A stretch of 13,616 nucleotides of DNA from Bacteroidota bacterium. GTDB lineage: Bacteria > Bacteroidota > Bacteroidia > Flavobacteriales > Flavobacteriaceae. The notes under the pieces were generated by a model. The model made no database searches. It saw only the letters and a program-made list of their open reading frames with translations, and was not told where the DNA came from. Shown here piece after piece: positions 8,012 through 13,616 of this stretch. The position numbers were made by a program, and so were the translations under genes. Where the stretch lies: contig JAEWKB010000084.1 of NCBI GenBank assembly GCA_023386255.1, forward strand, positions 1 to 13,616, written 5' to 3'. Positions within the stretch are counted from its first letter, which is position 1, and each line of letters begins with the position of its first letter.

Positions 8012-8033
8012 GGCTCTAAAGTGTCTGTTTACT

Positions 8034-8063
8034 CAAATGTACAAAATTTAAGATTATTGCCAA
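8034..8063 (-). promoter_or_regulatory. Promoter of ssb-gldE-gldD
   Basis: On the minus strand TACATTTG (8041 to 8034) is an exact TAnnTTTG -7 element, and TTG (8063 to 8061) lies 19 bases upstream. The -33 element is inside the last codons of mutY. The leader to the ssb ATG would be under 20 bases. Confidence 0.6.
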
Positions 8064-9091
8064 TGGTTCTCTATAAAATTATAAATAACAATAGGAAACG
8101 GATACGTTTTCAATACATTAGGAGCAATTGCCTCAGATAAAACAGCATCAGTAGTTACTTCCCAAAATCTTATGTGCAGGTGTTGGTGCGACAGCTTGTG
8201 GATTATAATTTCAGGAGTAAGCAGCCTAAGGTCTTTCACCTCAAAACTAAAGCCTCTACTATATATAAGATCCCATACTTCTTTATAAGATGTATCTCCC
8301 TCAGTTTCAATTAGCGGAAATTCGTACAAATTATGCCATATGCCTTTAGCTATCCTTTTTTGGATGATGCTGTTCCCCTGCCTGTCTTGTACAACCAGGT
8401 AATTAAAGTACCTGTTGGTAACTTTTGCTTTTTTCAGCTTTACCGGAAGTTCATTAACTCTTCCGGTTTGGAACGCCACACACCGTGTGTTGAACACACA
8501 CACCGCGCAGTCAGGATTTTTCGGTACACACTGCAGCGCCCCAAACTCCATCATAGCCTGGTTAAAGGCTGAAGCTTCGCCTTTGGGAAGGAGTGATGCA
8601 GCCAGTTCTGTAAATTGTTTTTTTGCGCCTGATGAGGTAATATCAGTATCTATTCCATAAACCCTGGCCAGTACACGGTATACATTCCCGTCAACCACGG
8701 GCACCGGTTCCCCATAAGCTATAGAGGCAATGGCTGCCGCAGTATAATCGCCCACACCTTGCAGTTTAAGGAGTCCACTATAGTCGGGAGGAAAATGCCC
8801 GTGCAGTTCATAAGCAATATATTTGGCTGTGGCATGAAGATTGCGTGCCCTTGAATAGTATCCCAGTCCCTGCCATAGTTTTAATACCTGCTCTTCGGGT
8901 GCATTTGCAAGGTCAAAAACAGTAGGGAAGGCATCAATGAATTTCAAAAAATAAGGCAGGCCCTGCGCTACGCGCGTTTGCTGCAGCATAATTTCAGAGA
9001 GCCACACCGGGTACGGATGTATGGTTTTACGCCATGGCAGGTCGCGACTGTTTTGTAAATACCACTCGATTAATAACTTAGAAAAACTCAT
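8054..9091 (-). CDS. mutY: A/G-specific adenine DNA glycosylase MutY
   Basis: The 345-residue product removes adenine mispaired with 8-oxoguanine. Visible elements: catalytic Glu in LSEIMLQQTR (E33), helix-hairpin-helix LQGVGDYTAAAIAS (110-123), catalytic Asp in VVDGNVYRVLAR (D134), and the iron-sulfur cluster loop C188-x6-C195-x2-C198-x5-C204, which is exactly the MutY spacing. The C-terminal part (about 225-345) is the NUDIX-like 8-oxoG recognition domain, including HKLSHQHLHIRFW. Length is standard. It is divergent from hup and precedes ssb on the same strand; ssb also has its own promoter, so co-transcription is optional. Confidence 0.96.
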   Translation of the reverse strand: MSFSKLLIEWYLQNSRDLPWRKTIHPYPVWLSEIMLQQTRVAQGLPYFLKFIDAFPTVFDLANAPEEQVLKLWQGLGYYSRARNLHATAKYIAYELHGHFPPDYSGLLKLQGVGDYTAAAIASIAYGEPVPVVDGNVYRVLARVYGIDTDITSSGAKKQFTELAASLLPKGEASAFNQAMMEFGALQCVPKNPDCAVCVFNTRCVAFQTGRVNELPVKLKKAKVTNRYFNYLVVQDRQGNSIIQKRIAKGIWHNLYEFPLIETEGDTSYKEVWDLIYSRGFSFEVKDLRLLTPEIIIHKLSHQHLHIRFWEVTTDAVLSEAIAPNVLKTYPFPIVIYNFIENHWQ

Positions 9092-9098
9092 AATTTGC

Positions 9099-9116
9099 TG
9101 TAGCGCTACAAAAGTA
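9099..9116 (-). promoter_or_regulatory. Possible mutY promoter -7 element with adjoining palindrome
   Basis: On the minus strand TACTTTTG (9116 to 9109) fits TAnnTTTG and lies 17 bases before the mutY ATG. It abuts a perfect 12-base palindrome, TGTAGCGCTACA (9099-9110), at the expected transcription start. I see no TTG at the usual -33 distance, so the call is weak. Confidence 0.3.
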
Positions 9117-9150
9117 TTAGTTTATGTTATTAAATTTTAATGCGTTAACG

Positions 9151-9182
9151 TTGAATATTTGTTTTTTTAATTCGTATATTTG
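9151..9182 (+). promoter_or_regulatory. Promoter of hup
   Basis: TATATTTG (9175-9182) matches the -7 consensus exactly, and TTG (9151-9153) lies 21 bases upstream. The A-rich leader to the ATG at 9226 is about 35-40 bases and ends AAGAAGAAA, with no Shine-Dalgarno sequence. Confidence 0.6.
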
Positions 9183-9225
9183 CACCTCAAAAAAATACAC
9201 ACATAATTCATAAATTAAGAAGAAA

Positions 9226-9516
9226 ATGACGAAAGCAGACATCGTAGCGAAAATCTCAGAGAAACTTGGTCTTGAAAAAGGAGATGTACAAGCAACAGTT
9301 GAGTCTTTTATGGAAGAAGTTAAAAACTCACTTGAAACAGGCGACAATGTTTACCTAAGAGGTTTTGGAAGTTTTATAATCAAAACACGTGCTGAAAAAA
9401 CCGGTAGGAATATTTCTAAAAATACAACTATCAAAATACCTGCTCACAATATTCCTGCATTTAAGCCTGCTAAAATATTTGTTGACGGAGTTAAAACGAA
9501 TACTGAAGCTAAGTAA
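9226..9516 (+). CDS. hup: HU family DNA-binding protein
   Basis: The 96-residue product shows the HU/IHF fold: an N-terminal helical part (MTKADIVAKISEKLGL, then VQATVESFMEEVKNSLETGDNVYLRGFGSF) and the DNA-grasping beta arm (about 51-75, TRAEKTGRNISKNTTIKIP), followed by the conserved IPAFKPAK segment. HU dimers bend and compact DNA. The family symbol is given for convenience; Bacteroidetes carry several HU paralogues and I cannot say which this is. A 30-residue basic protein gene follows 31 bases later and shares the downstream terminator, so the two are probably co-transcribed. Confidence 0.93.
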   Translation: MTKADIVAKISEKLGLEKGDVQATVESFMEEVKNSLETGDNVYLRGFGSFIIKTRAEKTGRNISKNTTIKIPAHNIPAFKPAKIFVDGVKTNTEAK

Positions 9517-9547
9517 TCCTATTTATTAATCCAAACCCTGACCTATT

Positions 9548-9640
9548 ATGCCAAGTGGTAAAAAGAGAAAAAGACATAAGGTAGCTACTCACAAACGTAA
9601 AAAGAGAGCGAGAGCTAACCGCCACAAAAAGAAAAAGTAG
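9548..9640 (+). CDS. 30-residue highly basic protein, ribosomal-protein-like
   Basis: ATG at 9548 opens a 30-codon frame ending in TAG at 9638-9640. The product begins MPSGKKRKRHK and ends RHKKKK. It has 11 Lys, 6 Arg and 3 His, no acidic residue and no hydrophobic core, so it must bind nucleic acid to fold. I recall near-identical small proteins in many Bacteroidetes genomes, which supports a real gene. It lies between hup and the RNase E/G gene, and its stop codon forms part of the 5' arm of a strong terminator, so the transcript ends immediately after it. A role as a small ribosomal or nucleoid protein is inferred, not shown; a novel ribosomal protein, bL38, has been described from Flavobacterium, but I cannot tell whether this is it. 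Confidence 0.75.
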   Translation: MPSGKKRKRHKVATHKRKKRARANRHKKKK

Positions 9641-9657
9641 TGTAAACTACTTTTTTC
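9632..9657 (+). terminator. Intrinsic terminator of hup and the small basic protein gene
   Basis: AAAAAGTAGT (9632-9641), loop GTAA and ACTACTTTTT (9646-9655) form a 10-bp stem followed by further T residues. The TAG stop codon of the small gene lies inside the 5' arm. Confidence 0.8.
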
Positions 9658-9687
9658 TTTTTAGATTATTAAGTTCATTGAAAAGAC

Positions 9688-9757
9688 AGATTTCAGATTG
9701 TAGATTTTAGATTTCAGACTGCCTCCTGGCTGCTGAACACTGATGACTGCGTACTGA
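9688..9757 (+). repeat. Degenerate 7-base tandem array A
   Basis: Ten consecutive 7-base units keep one phase. Units starting at 9688, 9695, 9702 and 9709 are of the AGATTTC type and the unit at 9716 is AGACTGC. From there the triplet CTG recurs exactly every 7 bases (9719, 9726, 9733, 9740, 9747, 9754). The unit changes gradually from AGATTTN to NNACTGN without losing register. The array lies in the 258-base gap between the small basic protein gene and the RNase gene. Confidence 0.75.
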
Positions 9758-9811
9758 ATCTCCGGGTACAACAATACCTGTTTAAAATTGTTTAATCCAT
9801 CTGCTTAAAAT

Positions 9812-9881
9812 GTTTAGGGTTTGGCGTTTGGCGTTTGGCGTTCAGGAATGTCCGACAAACAACAAACATCGAACAACAAGC
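9812..9881 (+). repeat. Degenerate 7-base tandem array B
   Basis: GTTTAGG at 9812, then GTTTGGC three times (9819, 9826, 9833) and GTTCAGG at 9840. After one unmatched unit, four A/C-rich units continue in the same 7-base register: GACAAAC (9854), AACAAAC (9861), ATCGAAC (9868), AACAAGC (9875). The second half is roughly the reverse complement of the first, so the array can also fold. It ends 17 bases before the RNase start codon. The bases between arrays A and B (9758-9811) show no gene. Confidence 0.75.
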
Positions 9882-9898
9882 CTTTATGACAGATTAAA

Positions 9899-11458
9899 AT
9901 GTACAGTGTGAACAAAGAATTAATTATTCGATCTGGTTCTGACGCCGTAGATTTTGCCTTATTAAAAGATGGAAAACTAATTGAATTACACAAGGAAAAG
10001 GAAGATACCAGCCAGTTCCAGGTGGGCGACATCTTTATTGCTAAGATACGCAAGCCTGTGGCAGGTCTGAACGCCGCGTTCGTGAACGTTGGGTTTGAGA
10101 AAGATGCATTTTTGCACTATCATGACCTAGGCCCCAACCTTCCTTCCCTGCTGAAATTCATGAAACTTGTAAGCGCAGGTAAATTAAAAGATTATTCACT
10201 AAAAAACTTCCAATTCGAAAAAGAGATCGATAAAGATGGCGCCATAACAGATGTGTTAAGCACCAACCAGTCGGTTCTTGTTCAGGTGGTTAAAGAGCCC
10301 ATATCAACCAAAGGGCCGCGCATAAGCTCAGAGCTTTCGCTTGCAGGCCGGTATGTGGTTTTAGTGCCTTTTTCAGACAGGATTTCCATCTCGCAAAAGA
10401 TAGAGTCTAAAGAAGAGAAAGACCGCCTGAAACGCCTGGTAATGTCTATCAGGCCGAAAGGATTTGGGGTAATAGTGCGTACCGTAGCCGAAGGCAAAAA
10501 AGTAGCCGAACTGGACAAAGACCTCAGTAACCTGATGGATCGTTGGACAGGCATGTGCAAACGACTGCCATCGGCACATCATCCCTCAAAAGTACTGGGC
10601 GAGGTTAACAAAGCCTCCTCTATACTTCGCGACGTTTTTAACGATACCTTTACCGGTATCTATGTGGATGATGAGGACCTTTATTACCAAACGAAGGACT
10701 ATCTGCAGGAGATAGCCCCGCAAAAAGCCAACATTGTTAAGCTCTACCAAAACAAGGAGCTGCCGTTGTTTGAAAAATACAACATTGAAAGGCAGATTAA
10801 AACCTCCTTCGGGAAAACGGTATCAATGAGCAAAGGCGCCTACCTGATTATAGAGCATACCGAAGCCCTGCACGTTATTGACGTGAACAGCGGCAACCGC
10901 TCTAACAAGGCCCTTAGCCAGGAAGATACAGCGCTTGAAGTAAACCTAATAGCCGCCGCCGAAATTGCAAGGCAGCTGCGCTTAAGGGATATGGGCGGGA
11001 TAATTGTGGTTGACTTCATTGACTTGGGCAGCCCCGATAACCGCAAAAAGCTGTACGACCACCTGAAGCAGGAAATGAGCGACGACAAGGCAAAACACAA
11101 GATCCTGCCACCGAGTAAGTTCGGATTGATCCAAATCACTCGGCAAAGGGTAAGGCCTGAGGTGAACATTAAAACGCGCGAAGAAAACCCCAACGACAAG
11201 AACGGGGAAATAGAAGCGCCGATTTTGGTGGTAGACCGCATAACGGCCGACCTTGAAAGAATTATTAAGAGCCATAAAAAAATTGTGCTTAACGCACACC
11301 CTTTTGTGGCCGCATACCTTACCAAAGGTTTCCCATCAATACGCTCTAAATGGTTTTTTGAGCATAAAAAATGGGTAAAAGTAATACCGCGTGACGCTTA
11401 CACGTATTTAGAATACCGCTTTTATGATAGCAAAGGAAACGCTATCGCGACAGAATAG
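9899..11458 (+). CDS. rng: Ribonuclease E/G family endoribonuclease
   Basis: The 519-residue product has RNase G length, lacking the long RNase E tail. An S1-like RNA-binding region lies near the N-terminus (about 38-130; VGDIFIAKIRKPVAGLNAAFVNVGFEKDAFLH), followed by the 5'-sensor and RNase H-like parts. The catalytic metal-binding aspartates are D328 in HVIDVNSGNRS and D372 in GGIIVVDFIDL. These enzymes cleave single-stranded A/U-rich RNA in rRNA maturation and mRNA decay. After LIQITRQRVRP, where E. coli RNase E/G have the CPxC zinc-link, there is no cysteine; the only Cys in the protein is C220. The ATG at 9899 is chosen because the sequence matches the family from MYSVNKELII on. No good TAnnTTTG element is seen upstream, where repeats fill the leader. 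Confidence 0.95.
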   Translation: MYSVNKELIIRSGSDAVDFALLKDGKLIELHKEKEDTSQFQVGDIFIAKIRKPVAGLNAAFVNVGFEKDAFLHYHDLGPNLPSLLKFMKLVSAGKLKDYSLKNFQFEKEIDKDGAITDVLSTNQSVLVQVVKEPISTKGPRISSELSLAGRYVVLVPFSDRISISQKIESKEEKDRLKRLVMSIRPKGFGVIVRTVAEGKKVAELDKDLSNLMDRWTGMCKRLPSAHHPSKVLGEVNKASSILRDVFNDTFTGIYVDDEDLYYQTKDYLQEIAPQKANIVKLYQNKELPLFEKYNIERQIKTSFGKTVSMSKGAYLIIEHTEALHVIDVNSGNRSNKALSQEDTALEVNLIAAAEIARQLRLRDMGGIIVVDFIDLGSPDNRKKLYDHLKQEMSDDKAKHKILPPSKFGLIQITRQRVRPEVNIKTREENPNDKNGEIEAPILVVDRITADLERIIKSHKKIVLNAHPFVAAYLTKGFPSIRSKWFFEHKKWVKVIPRDAYTYLEYRFYDSKGNAIATE

Positions 11459-11459
11459 C

Positions 11460-11497
11460 AAAAACCGCCTCAATAGACATTGGGGCGGTTTTTTTGT
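11460..11497 (+). terminator. Intrinsic terminator of rng
   Basis: A long hairpin starts two bases after the rng stop: AAAACCGCCTCAAT (11461-11474) pairs with ATTGGGGCGGTTTT (11479-11492) around the loop AGAC with a single T-G pair, and a T run follows. Confidence 0.88.
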
Positions 11498-11507
11498 TTG
11501 TAACTGT

Positions 11508-11536
11508 TTGCTATAAGTAATACTTATATTATTTTG
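11508..11536 (+). promoter_or_regulatory. Promoter with operator-like palindrome upstream of the DUF2971 gene
   Basis: TTG (11508-11510) and TATTTTG (11530-11536, one base shorter than TAnnTTTG) are 19 bases apart. The spacer holds a perfect 17-base palindrome, TATAAGTAATACTTATA (11512-11528, 8-bp arms around one A). A protein bound there would block RNA polymerase directly, so a repressor site is plausible; no regulator gene is visible nearby. Confidence 0.5.
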
Positions 11537-11553
11537 CAAATAAATTTATTGCT

Positions 11554-12621
11554 ATGCCAAAATTACAATTTAACAATTTCACGTATATTACAGAACAATC
11601 ATTAGATTTTGGCAAAGGACTAAAGATTGAATATAATATTGAGAAGCCTCAATCTGTTTATAAATATTATTACCCTTCGAAATATAACATTGATTCGTTA
11701 ACTAATTGTGAATTTTTTTGTTCCCATCCTTATCAGTTCAATGACTTAACAGATAGCAATCCTTTATCTTATGATTATAGAAATTTTCAATTCGATGATT
11801 TTAAAGGTCTTTATTTAACCTTGGGAAATATTACTATTGATCAGATCAAAAAGATGTATGACGAAGATAAATTAAATGGATTCAAAACTTATCGAATGCA
11901 TTTCTATTCTATTTTAACTCAACATTTAGGTATTGTTTGCGTATCAACTAATGAAATGCATAATCTCATGTGGGGATATTATGCAAGTGATGCCGGTTTC
12001 AAAATTAAATATAATACTCAAAGTCTTCTTGAGTCAATTAAAGATTTGAATAAACTTAATTATTTGTTTTTCCCTATAAATTATATTGAGAATAAACTTC
12101 ATGTAGATGTGAACCAATATGGTCCAAGTATTCCAATGCTTGTTGATATTTCTACAAAGGTTAAACATTGGAAGCATGAAAATGAATGGAGAATAGTAGT
12201 TTCAAAAAATGATATGGATGTTCCAAGTTCTTTAGTAACTCCACATTTAAAAGATCATATTGGAAGAGATTCGCGACTCATAAAATTTTCACCTAATACT
12301 ATTGAAGAAATAGTATTTGGAATGAACTTTTTTAACGGTAGAATCTGCAATATTATTGCAAATGTATCTCCAACGGAAAATCTTATGGAAATTAATAACG
12401 AAAGTTTCACTAGCTTTTTAAAATTTGTATCTCATGAATTACAAGATAAATGTTATATGTCTGGTATATTTACAGATATTGAAAATCCTATATATGAGGG
12501 TGCGTCACCTATAGAAAGAAGTGTAGAAGAAGTTAAAATTAAGCATATTAATAACAATATTTTCTCTATCCAAAGGATTAATCCAGGCTACTGCAAAAGA
12601 TTTCCAAATATTTTTGATTAA
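11554..12621 (+). CDS. DUF2971-like protein of unknown function in an AT-rich island
   Basis: The 355-residue product has no signal peptide or membrane helix and is probably cytoplasmic. The motif order fits DUF2971 (assigned by eye): SVYKYYYPS near residue 34, then LTNCEFFCSHPYQFNDLTDSN (about 49-69, the Asn-Asp of the family), GIVCVSTNEMHNLMWGYYASDAGFKIKYN (about 129-157, the family's MW-x-YA segment) and HENEWRIVVS (about 208-217). The family has no established activity. The last 100 residues are outside the recognised motifs. Sampled 60-base stretches are about 25% GC, far below both neighbours, and A/T-ending codons dominate, so recent acquisition is likely. It stands alone between the rng terminator and the MFS gene, with its own promoter. 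Confidence 0.75.
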   Translation: MPKLQFNNFTYITEQSLDFGKGLKIEYNIEKPQSVYKYYYPSKYNIDSLTNCEFFCSHPYQFNDLTDSNPLSYDYRNFQFDDFKGLYLTLGNITIDQIKKMYDEDKLNGFKTYRMHFYSILTQHLGIVCVSTNEMHNLMWGYYASDAGFKIKYNTQSLLESIKDLNKLNYLFFPINYIENKLHVDVNQYGPSIPMLVDISTKVKHWKHENEWRIVVSKNDMDVPSSLVTPHLKDHIGRDSRLIKFSPNTIEEIVFGMNFFNGRICNIIANVSPTENLMEINNESFTSFLKFVSHELQDKCYMSGIFTDIENPIYEGASPIERSVEEVKIKHINNNIFSIQRINPGYCKRFPNIFD

Positions 12622-12722
12622 ATGACTCTTTTAGCGAAATAGTTCTTAATTCTTTGAAAATTTATTCTCACTTTCGAGTTTCTTCTACCTTGCGCGTCTT
12701 TCTCGCTCAACCTAAAAAATCT

Positions 12723-12750
12723 AATTCATAACTTATAATTCCCAATTGAA
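12723..12750 (+). repeat. Short 7-base tandem array C
   Basis: Four in-phase units: AATTCAT (12723), AACTTAT (12730), AATTCCC (12737), AATTGAA (12744). It has the same period as the arrays before rng but a different unit. The rest of the gap 12622-12722 shows no gene or hairpin. Confidence 0.5.
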
Positions 12751-12754
12751 ACCG

Positions 12755-12762
12755 TAGCTTTG
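12755..12762 (+). promoter_or_regulatory. Promoter -7 element of the MFS gene
   Basis: TAGCTTTG matches TAnnTTTG exactly and ends 13 bases before the ATG at 12776, implying a very short leader. No TTG is found 17-23 bases upstream. Confidence 0.4.
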
Positions 12763-12775
12763 CATACTTCAAATT

Positions 12776-13616
12776 ATGCAACGCACACCACATCCCATAT
12801 ACAATTTACAGTTTGCGCTGGTATGCCTAAGTTCGCTGCTGTTCTCGGCCAGCTTTAATATGCTCATACCTGAGCTTCCGGCGTACCTCAGCAGCCTTGG
12901 CGGCGCCGAGTACAAAGGCCTTATCATAGCGTTGTTCACGGTTACGGCAGGCATTTCACGGCCCTTCAGCGGCCGGCTTACCGATACCGTAGGGCGTGTA
13001 CCCATTATGGCATTTGGGTCGGTTGTATGCTTTGTATGCGGGTTCTTATACCCTGTGCTTACCAGTGTGGCAGGCTTCCTGTTCCTCCGGCTTTTGCACG
13101 GCTTCTCTACCGGATTTAAACCAACTGCCACCGCTGCCTATGTGGCCGACATAGCTCCACCCGAACGCTGGGGTGAGGCACTGGGCATTCACGGTCTCTG
13201 TTTTAGCATTGGTTTAGCCTTAGGCCCTGCTATAGGTGGTTTTATAAGCCTGCACTACTCGATCGATGTGCTGTTCTATACCTCATCGGCTTTTGCGCTG
13301 CTGTCTATCGTCATCCTCATGAACATGAAGGAAACGCTGCAGGCCCGGCAGAAGTTCCGCCCGTCACTTCTTAAAATTTCCCGCCACGACATTATTGCCC
13401 GAGAGGTTCTTCCTGCAGGTATCGTGACGTTCCTGTCCTACCTCGGCTATGGGGTTATCTTAACCCTTATACCCGACTGGACCGCCCACCTCGGCATTGC
13501 CAACAAAGGGATGTTCTTTGTGGTGTTTACGCTGGCATCGCTGGTGGTGCGTTTTGTAGCAGGCCGCGCATCCGACAGGTATGGGCGTACGCGTGTCATT
13601 ACCATAGGCCTTCGCC
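12776..13616 (+). CDS. MFS transporter, 5' part (runs off the window)
   Basis: An ATG at 12776 opens a frame that stays open to the right edge, giving 280 codons. The product begins MQRTPHPIYNLQFALVCLSS and has alternating hydrophobic helices. The major facilitator motif A, GRLTDTVGRVPI, lies between helices 2 and 3 (about residues 66-77), and its second-half equivalent GRASDRYGRTRVI lies near the cut. Helix 4-5 sequence (FLRLLHGFSTGFKPTATAAYVADI, then GEALGIHGLCFSIGLALGPAIGGF) resembles drug/sugar efflux MFS proteins. About nine helices are visible of the usual 12. Substrate unknown; export of small molecules is the likely direction. Sampled stretches are 50-63% GC, in strong contrast to the AT-rich gene before it. 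Confidence 0.9.
   Translation, partial: MQRTPHPIYNLQFALVCLSSLLFSASFNMLIPELPAYLSSLGGAEYKGLIIALFTVTAGISRPFSGRLTDTVGRVPIMAFGSVVCFVCGFLYPVLTSVAGFLFLRLLHGFSTGFKPTATAAYVADIAPPERWGEALGIHGLCFSIGLALGPAIGGFISLHYSIDVLFYTSSAFALLSIVILMNMKETLQARQKFRPSLLKISRHDIIAREVLPAGIVTFLSYLGYGVILTLIPDWTAHLGIANKGMFFVVFTLASLVVRFVAGRASDRYGRTRVITIGLR

Noticed and set aside
7508..8140. 210-codon + strand frame opposite ssb and the ends of gldE and mutY
   Set aside because: It is entirely antisense to three well-identified genes and has no family motifs; it is a shadow of their codon bias.
9819..9881. Possible CRISPR array from the repeated units before rng
   Set aside because: Units are 7 bases long and directly adjacent, with no spacers and no cas genes nearby.
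10840..11325. 161-codon minus-strand frame opposite rng
   Set aside because: It lies over the catalytic core of the RNase gene, which is certain; no independent support.
12622..12722. Search for a terminator after the DUF2971-like gene
   Set aside because: No convincing GC-rich stem followed by T residues is present; T-rich stretches alone are not enough.
12769..13131. 120-codon minus-strand frame opposite the MFS gene
   Set aside because: The + strand MFS frame has clear helices and motif A in this stretch; the antisense frame is a composition artefact of the GC-rich gene.

Overview
The window looks like the chromosome of a flavobacterium (Bacteroidetes, Flavobacterium-like). It carries the gliding-motility genes gldD and gldE next to ssb and mutY. 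Start codons are preceded by A/T-rich leaders without Shine-Dalgarno sequences. Several genes have a Bacteroidetes-type promoter, TAnnTTTG at -7 with a TTG about 19 bases upstream. The core genes are moderately rich in GC for this group.

Layout, left to right. The 3' end of an unrecognised membrane-protein gene (+, 2-307) meets the ribosomal operon rplU-rpmA (-, 363-1012) at a shared hairpin terminator. Next come two secreted M16 peptidase-like proteins in tandem (+, 1214-4907): one with an intact zinc site and a C-terminal LysM domain, and one that has lost the zinc site and carries a LolA-like C-terminal domain. They are probably two halves of one envelope protease. A lipoprotein with a heavy-metal-associated domain and a Cys/Lys-rich tail follows (+, 5042-5593). 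On the minus strand, ssb-gldE-gldD (8011 down to 5674) read as one operon, with mutY upstream (9091-8054). Divergent from mutY are hup, a 30-residue very basic protein gene (9548-9640), and then an RNase E/G gene (9899-11458). The last part holds a very AT-rich single gene of DUF2971 type (11554-12621) and the first 280 codons of a GC-rich MFS transporter (12776 to the window end).

Main points for a second look. (1) gldD has an in-frame TAG at codon 163, and the conserved C-terminus continues in the same frame for 27 codons to a natural TAA, so this is a nonsense mutation, a sequencing error or a readthrough site. (2) The 258-base gap before the RNase gene contains two long phase-locked arrays of degenerate 7-base units, and a shorter one of the same period lies upstream of the MFS gene. 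(3) The AT-rich DUF2971 gene has a 17-base perfect palindrome filling the spacer between its -33 and -7 elements, an operator-like arrangement. (4) The M16 pair has unusual accessory domains. (5) A tiny basic protein lies between hup and the RNase gene. I found no CRISPR array, tRNA, rRNA, insertion sequence or complete novel multi-gene system.
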